64,000 nucleotides of DNA, from contig WPAE01000010.1 of assembly GCA_009773205.1 (NCBI GenBank), positions 1-64,000 of the forward strand. The letters are read 5' to 3'. A program made the translations under genes and the position numbers. The DNA is from Ignavibacteria bacterium (lineage in GTDB: Bacteria > Bacteroidota > Ignavibacteria > Ignavibacteriales > Melioribacteraceae). The notes below the pieces were generated by a model. It saw nothing but the letters and a program-made list of their open reading frames with translations, was not told the origin of the DNA and searched no databases. Below are positions 62,445-64,000 of the stretch, in pieces. Each line of letters opens with the position of its first letter. Positions within the stretch are counted from its first letter, which is position 1.

Positions 62445-62691
62445 AAAGAACCTATAAAAATTGATAAAATAGAATATTAGTGTCTTAAACTTATTGGCTT
62501 GTATTCTGATTAGCAAGAAAAATTGTTGCTGAGTGACTGAGGAACTAAGTGCTTACAAGGCATTAGGCATTAGTAGGAAAAGCGACTAACAGCTAACCAC
62601 AACTCATAACTCAAAAGTGCCTAAGTGTAATAGAACTTTTGCGAGGGGAAATAGCTGTAAGCAATGAGCTGTTAGCAAAACTTCGAATACA

Positions 62692-63095
62692 TTACTTCGT
62701 CCAATTAGCAATGTCCAAACCCTTTATTCGCCTGAAGTGGCTGGTGTTGTTAGTTATCAATTGTAATCCACTCGTCATTGAAATCCCAGCAATCAAAGTA
62801 TCCGTGTGACCAATTTCAGTTCCTTTTTTTCTAAAGTTGGCTTGAATAACTGCTGCAGTTTTCGCCATACGCAAAGTCAATGGTATAACTTTGTTTAACT
62901 CAACAAACTCTTCAAATCGTGCTAATTGTTTTCTTGCGTCTTTGTATAAAAGTCCTTGAGAATTTCGTAGTAGGTAATGATGCTTAAACTGATGTAACCA
63001 TACTCTTTCAAGTGTTCGTCAACTTTGGCGATAACTTTTGAATTGCCTCGTAAAAATTCCGAAAGAATATCGGTGTCAAGCATTGCTGGTTTCAT
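62692..63095 (-). pseudogene. vapC: VapC-like PIN toxin, single-base frameshift
   Basis: The 5' frame reads MKPAMLDTDILSEFLRGN and SLSIITYYEILK and then stops, while another frame continues GLLYKDARKQLARFEEF, ANFRKKGTEIGHTDTLIAG and NNTSHFRRIKGLDIANW to 62692. Joined, they give a complete VapC with the PIN acidic residues (D7, E in YYEI, D in HTDTL). One missing base near 62951-62957 explains the split. VapC toxins are ribonucleases. The gene begins inside the end of the antitoxin gene (ATGA). Inactivation or a sequencing error are both possible. Confidence 0.8.
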
Positions 63096-63337
63096 AGGTC
63101 AATTTTGCGGTCAAATAGTTTTGTCCTTGATTTCTTTGTCTGGTTAAGATAGTCATTGTAATCTTTATTACTCATGTCGCTAAAAGCACCGCCAAACGAT
63201 AGAATTTTCTTTCTTAAAGTTTCGGTTTGTTTAGTTGCCGGTGTTAGCGAATGAATAAACTGATAAAGTTCTTCTAGCCTATTAACTGGCACCTCTTTCA
63301 TCACTTTTAGTATGGCGTTTAGTGTCAACATTGTCAT
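63092..63337 (-). CDS. vapB: VapB-like antitoxin
   Basis: The 81-residue protein (LNAILKVMKEVPVNRLEELYQFIHSL, then KKILSFGGAFSDMSNKDYNDYLNQTKKS) has the helical N-terminus and basic tail of antitoxins paired with PIN toxins. It overlaps vapC by four bases. The antitoxin looks intact although its toxin is frameshifted. Confidence 0.75.
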   Translation of the reverse strand: MTMLTLNAILKVMKEVPVNRLEELYQFIHSLTPATKQTETLRKKILSFGGAFSDMSNKDYNDYLNQTKKSRTKLFDRKIDL

Positions 63338-63776
63338 ATGATTTTTTTGTTAAATGTAACGAAATAAAGTGTCAATTAGAAGTAGAAATTTTCGGATTAG
63401 CAATGTCGCCATTGTTTGTAGCTAACTTATCGCTTACAACTTACAGCCTCTATTTCTTAAGGGCGCCTCTAAAAACATCAATTTCCTTTGCGGGCTTTCC
63501 TTTTTCTTTGTGTTCTTAGCGTGAAATATTTTAAAACAAAAGTTTTTAGAGGTGCCCTTAACAAAAACTCAGACACTTTTGAGTTTTGAGTTATGAGTTT
63601 TGAGATAGGAACTCAGGCACTCAGTTACTCAGTAAGTCATGTTACGCACTTTCGTAATCCTGTTCAAAATCTGATTACGATTACGAGCCTGCCTCGACTT
63701 GCACTCGCCTCGATTCAACCATCGGGTCGAAGCGGGTCGGGCAAGGCGGGCACGATATAGTTGTCATCAGTTTGTG
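63338..63776. other. Intergenic stretch of 440 bases with repeat A copy 3
   Basis: No gene is seen. It holds repeat A (63457-63561), the words GAGTTTTGAGTTATGAGTT near 63582 repeated in part around it, and a G/C-rich stretch near 63690-63750 (GCCTGCCTCG, GGGTCGAAGCGGGTCGG). Confidence 0.6.
63457..63561. repeat. Repeat A, copy 3 (105-bp MITE-like palindromic element)
   Basis: Same 105-bp length and TTAA-GGGC ends as copies 1 and 2, with a more divergent middle; its right half matches copy 4. The left end has GGGCGCC for GGGCACC. Confidence 0.85.
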
Positions 63777-64000
63777 TTAAACTGAAAACTTCAATGTCAG
63801 TTGTCCGCCAAGTCCTACACGAATAATTCTAATTAATGTTGTCAGGCGAATGTCGCTGGCATCGTTCTCAATTCGTGAGATATAATTTTTTGTCGTGCCG
63901 ATTTTCGAAGCAAGTTCCTCTTGTGTCAAGTTTTGCTTTTTTCTTGCCTCTTGAATAAGCACACCAATTTTAAACGCTTCAAATTCTTCAGCGTATTTCT
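63777..64000 (-). CDS. HTH-XRE antitoxin-like protein, cut by the window edge
   Basis: The frame enters from the right edge ([20 protein letters not shown]) and continues as a helix-turn-helix XRE domain ([23 protein letters not shown]) ending at FSV. A GTG at 63960 could make a 61-residue protein, but the upstream in-frame residues match the N-terminus of HigA-type antitoxins, so the start is probably outside. A RelE/HigB partner would be expected beyond the edge. Confidence 0.75.
   Translation of the reverse strand, partial: KYAEEFEAFKIGVLIQEARKKQNLTQEELASKIGTTKNYISRIENDASDIRLTTLIRIIRVGLGGQLTLKFSV

Noticed and set aside
42060..63561. The 105-bp repeats as CRISPR repeats or att sites
   Set aside because: Copies are 8-13 kb apart, each internally palindromic, with no integrase or cas genes.

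Overview
This 64 kb window is AT-rich chromosomal DNA that most resembles Ignavibacteria or a close relative in the Bacteroidota/Chlorobi (FCB) group. The reasons are a secreted giant protein ending in a QNYPNPFNP-type C-terminal (T9SS type A-like) sorting domain, a PorV/UPF0164-like outer-membrane barrel, small DUF3109 and DUF4926 proteins, and many palindromic intergenic repeats. I saw no rRNA, tRNA or CRISPR array.

Layout. (1) 0.2-12.1 kb is a tungsten/molybdenum block. An aldehyde:ferredoxin oxidoreductase gene diverges from an Rrf2-type regulator with its own perfect palindrome, followed by a tungstate ABC transporter (wtpABC), a P5C-dehydrogenase-like aldehyde dehydrogenase, the wreck of a TonB receptor tail, an exported protein, moeA, an unusually short moaA, moaC and a MOSC-MogA fusion. 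(2) 12.2-20.4 kb looks like a catabolic module for collagen-type imino acids: P5C dehydrogenase, a histidine kinase, aminopeptidase P, a proline-racemase-family protein with the Cys/Thr active site of trans-3-hydroxy-L-proline dehydratase, proline dehydrogenase, an HOGA1-like 4-hydroxy-2-oxoglutarate aldolase and an alanine/serine-glyoxylate aminotransferase. Together they match the animal mitochondrial hydroxyproline-to-glyoxylate route. (3) 20.5-29.6 kb is housekeeping: MBL hydrolase, TPM protein, gpmA, PorV-like protein, hslVU, rpoN, DUF3109. The hslU 3' end has been overwritten by a dispersed repeat that replaces the tail normally used to activate HslV. (4) 30.4-37.0 kb is one 2,204-residue surface protein with eleven SdrD_B-like domains, a LamG domain, a seven-unit propeller and the sorting domain. 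(5) 37.3-47.2 kb holds sugar-nucleotide genes (galE, rfbC, ugd), an IS5-like transposase wreck, a HAD phosphatase, an M23 peptidase, a TPR-plus-barrel protein and YceI. (6) 47.4-52.7 kb holds sucC, a galactokinase-like protein with broken catalytic motifs, a TPR protein and aroE. (7) 53.6-58.8 kb holds an aminotransferase and a signalling operon (DUF3391-like, HDOD, PAS histidine kinase, hemerythrin). (8) 59.1-64 kb holds a lipoprotein, pckA and its overlapping aminotransferase, a vapBC pair with a frameshifted toxin, and an XRE antitoxin-like gene cut by the window edge.

Two repeat families stand out. Repeat A is a 105-bp MITE-like element with TTAA-GGGCACC ends (three full copies, one degenerate, one fragment). 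Repeat B is a composite of hairpins (three copies). Both have altered the ends of protein-coding genes.
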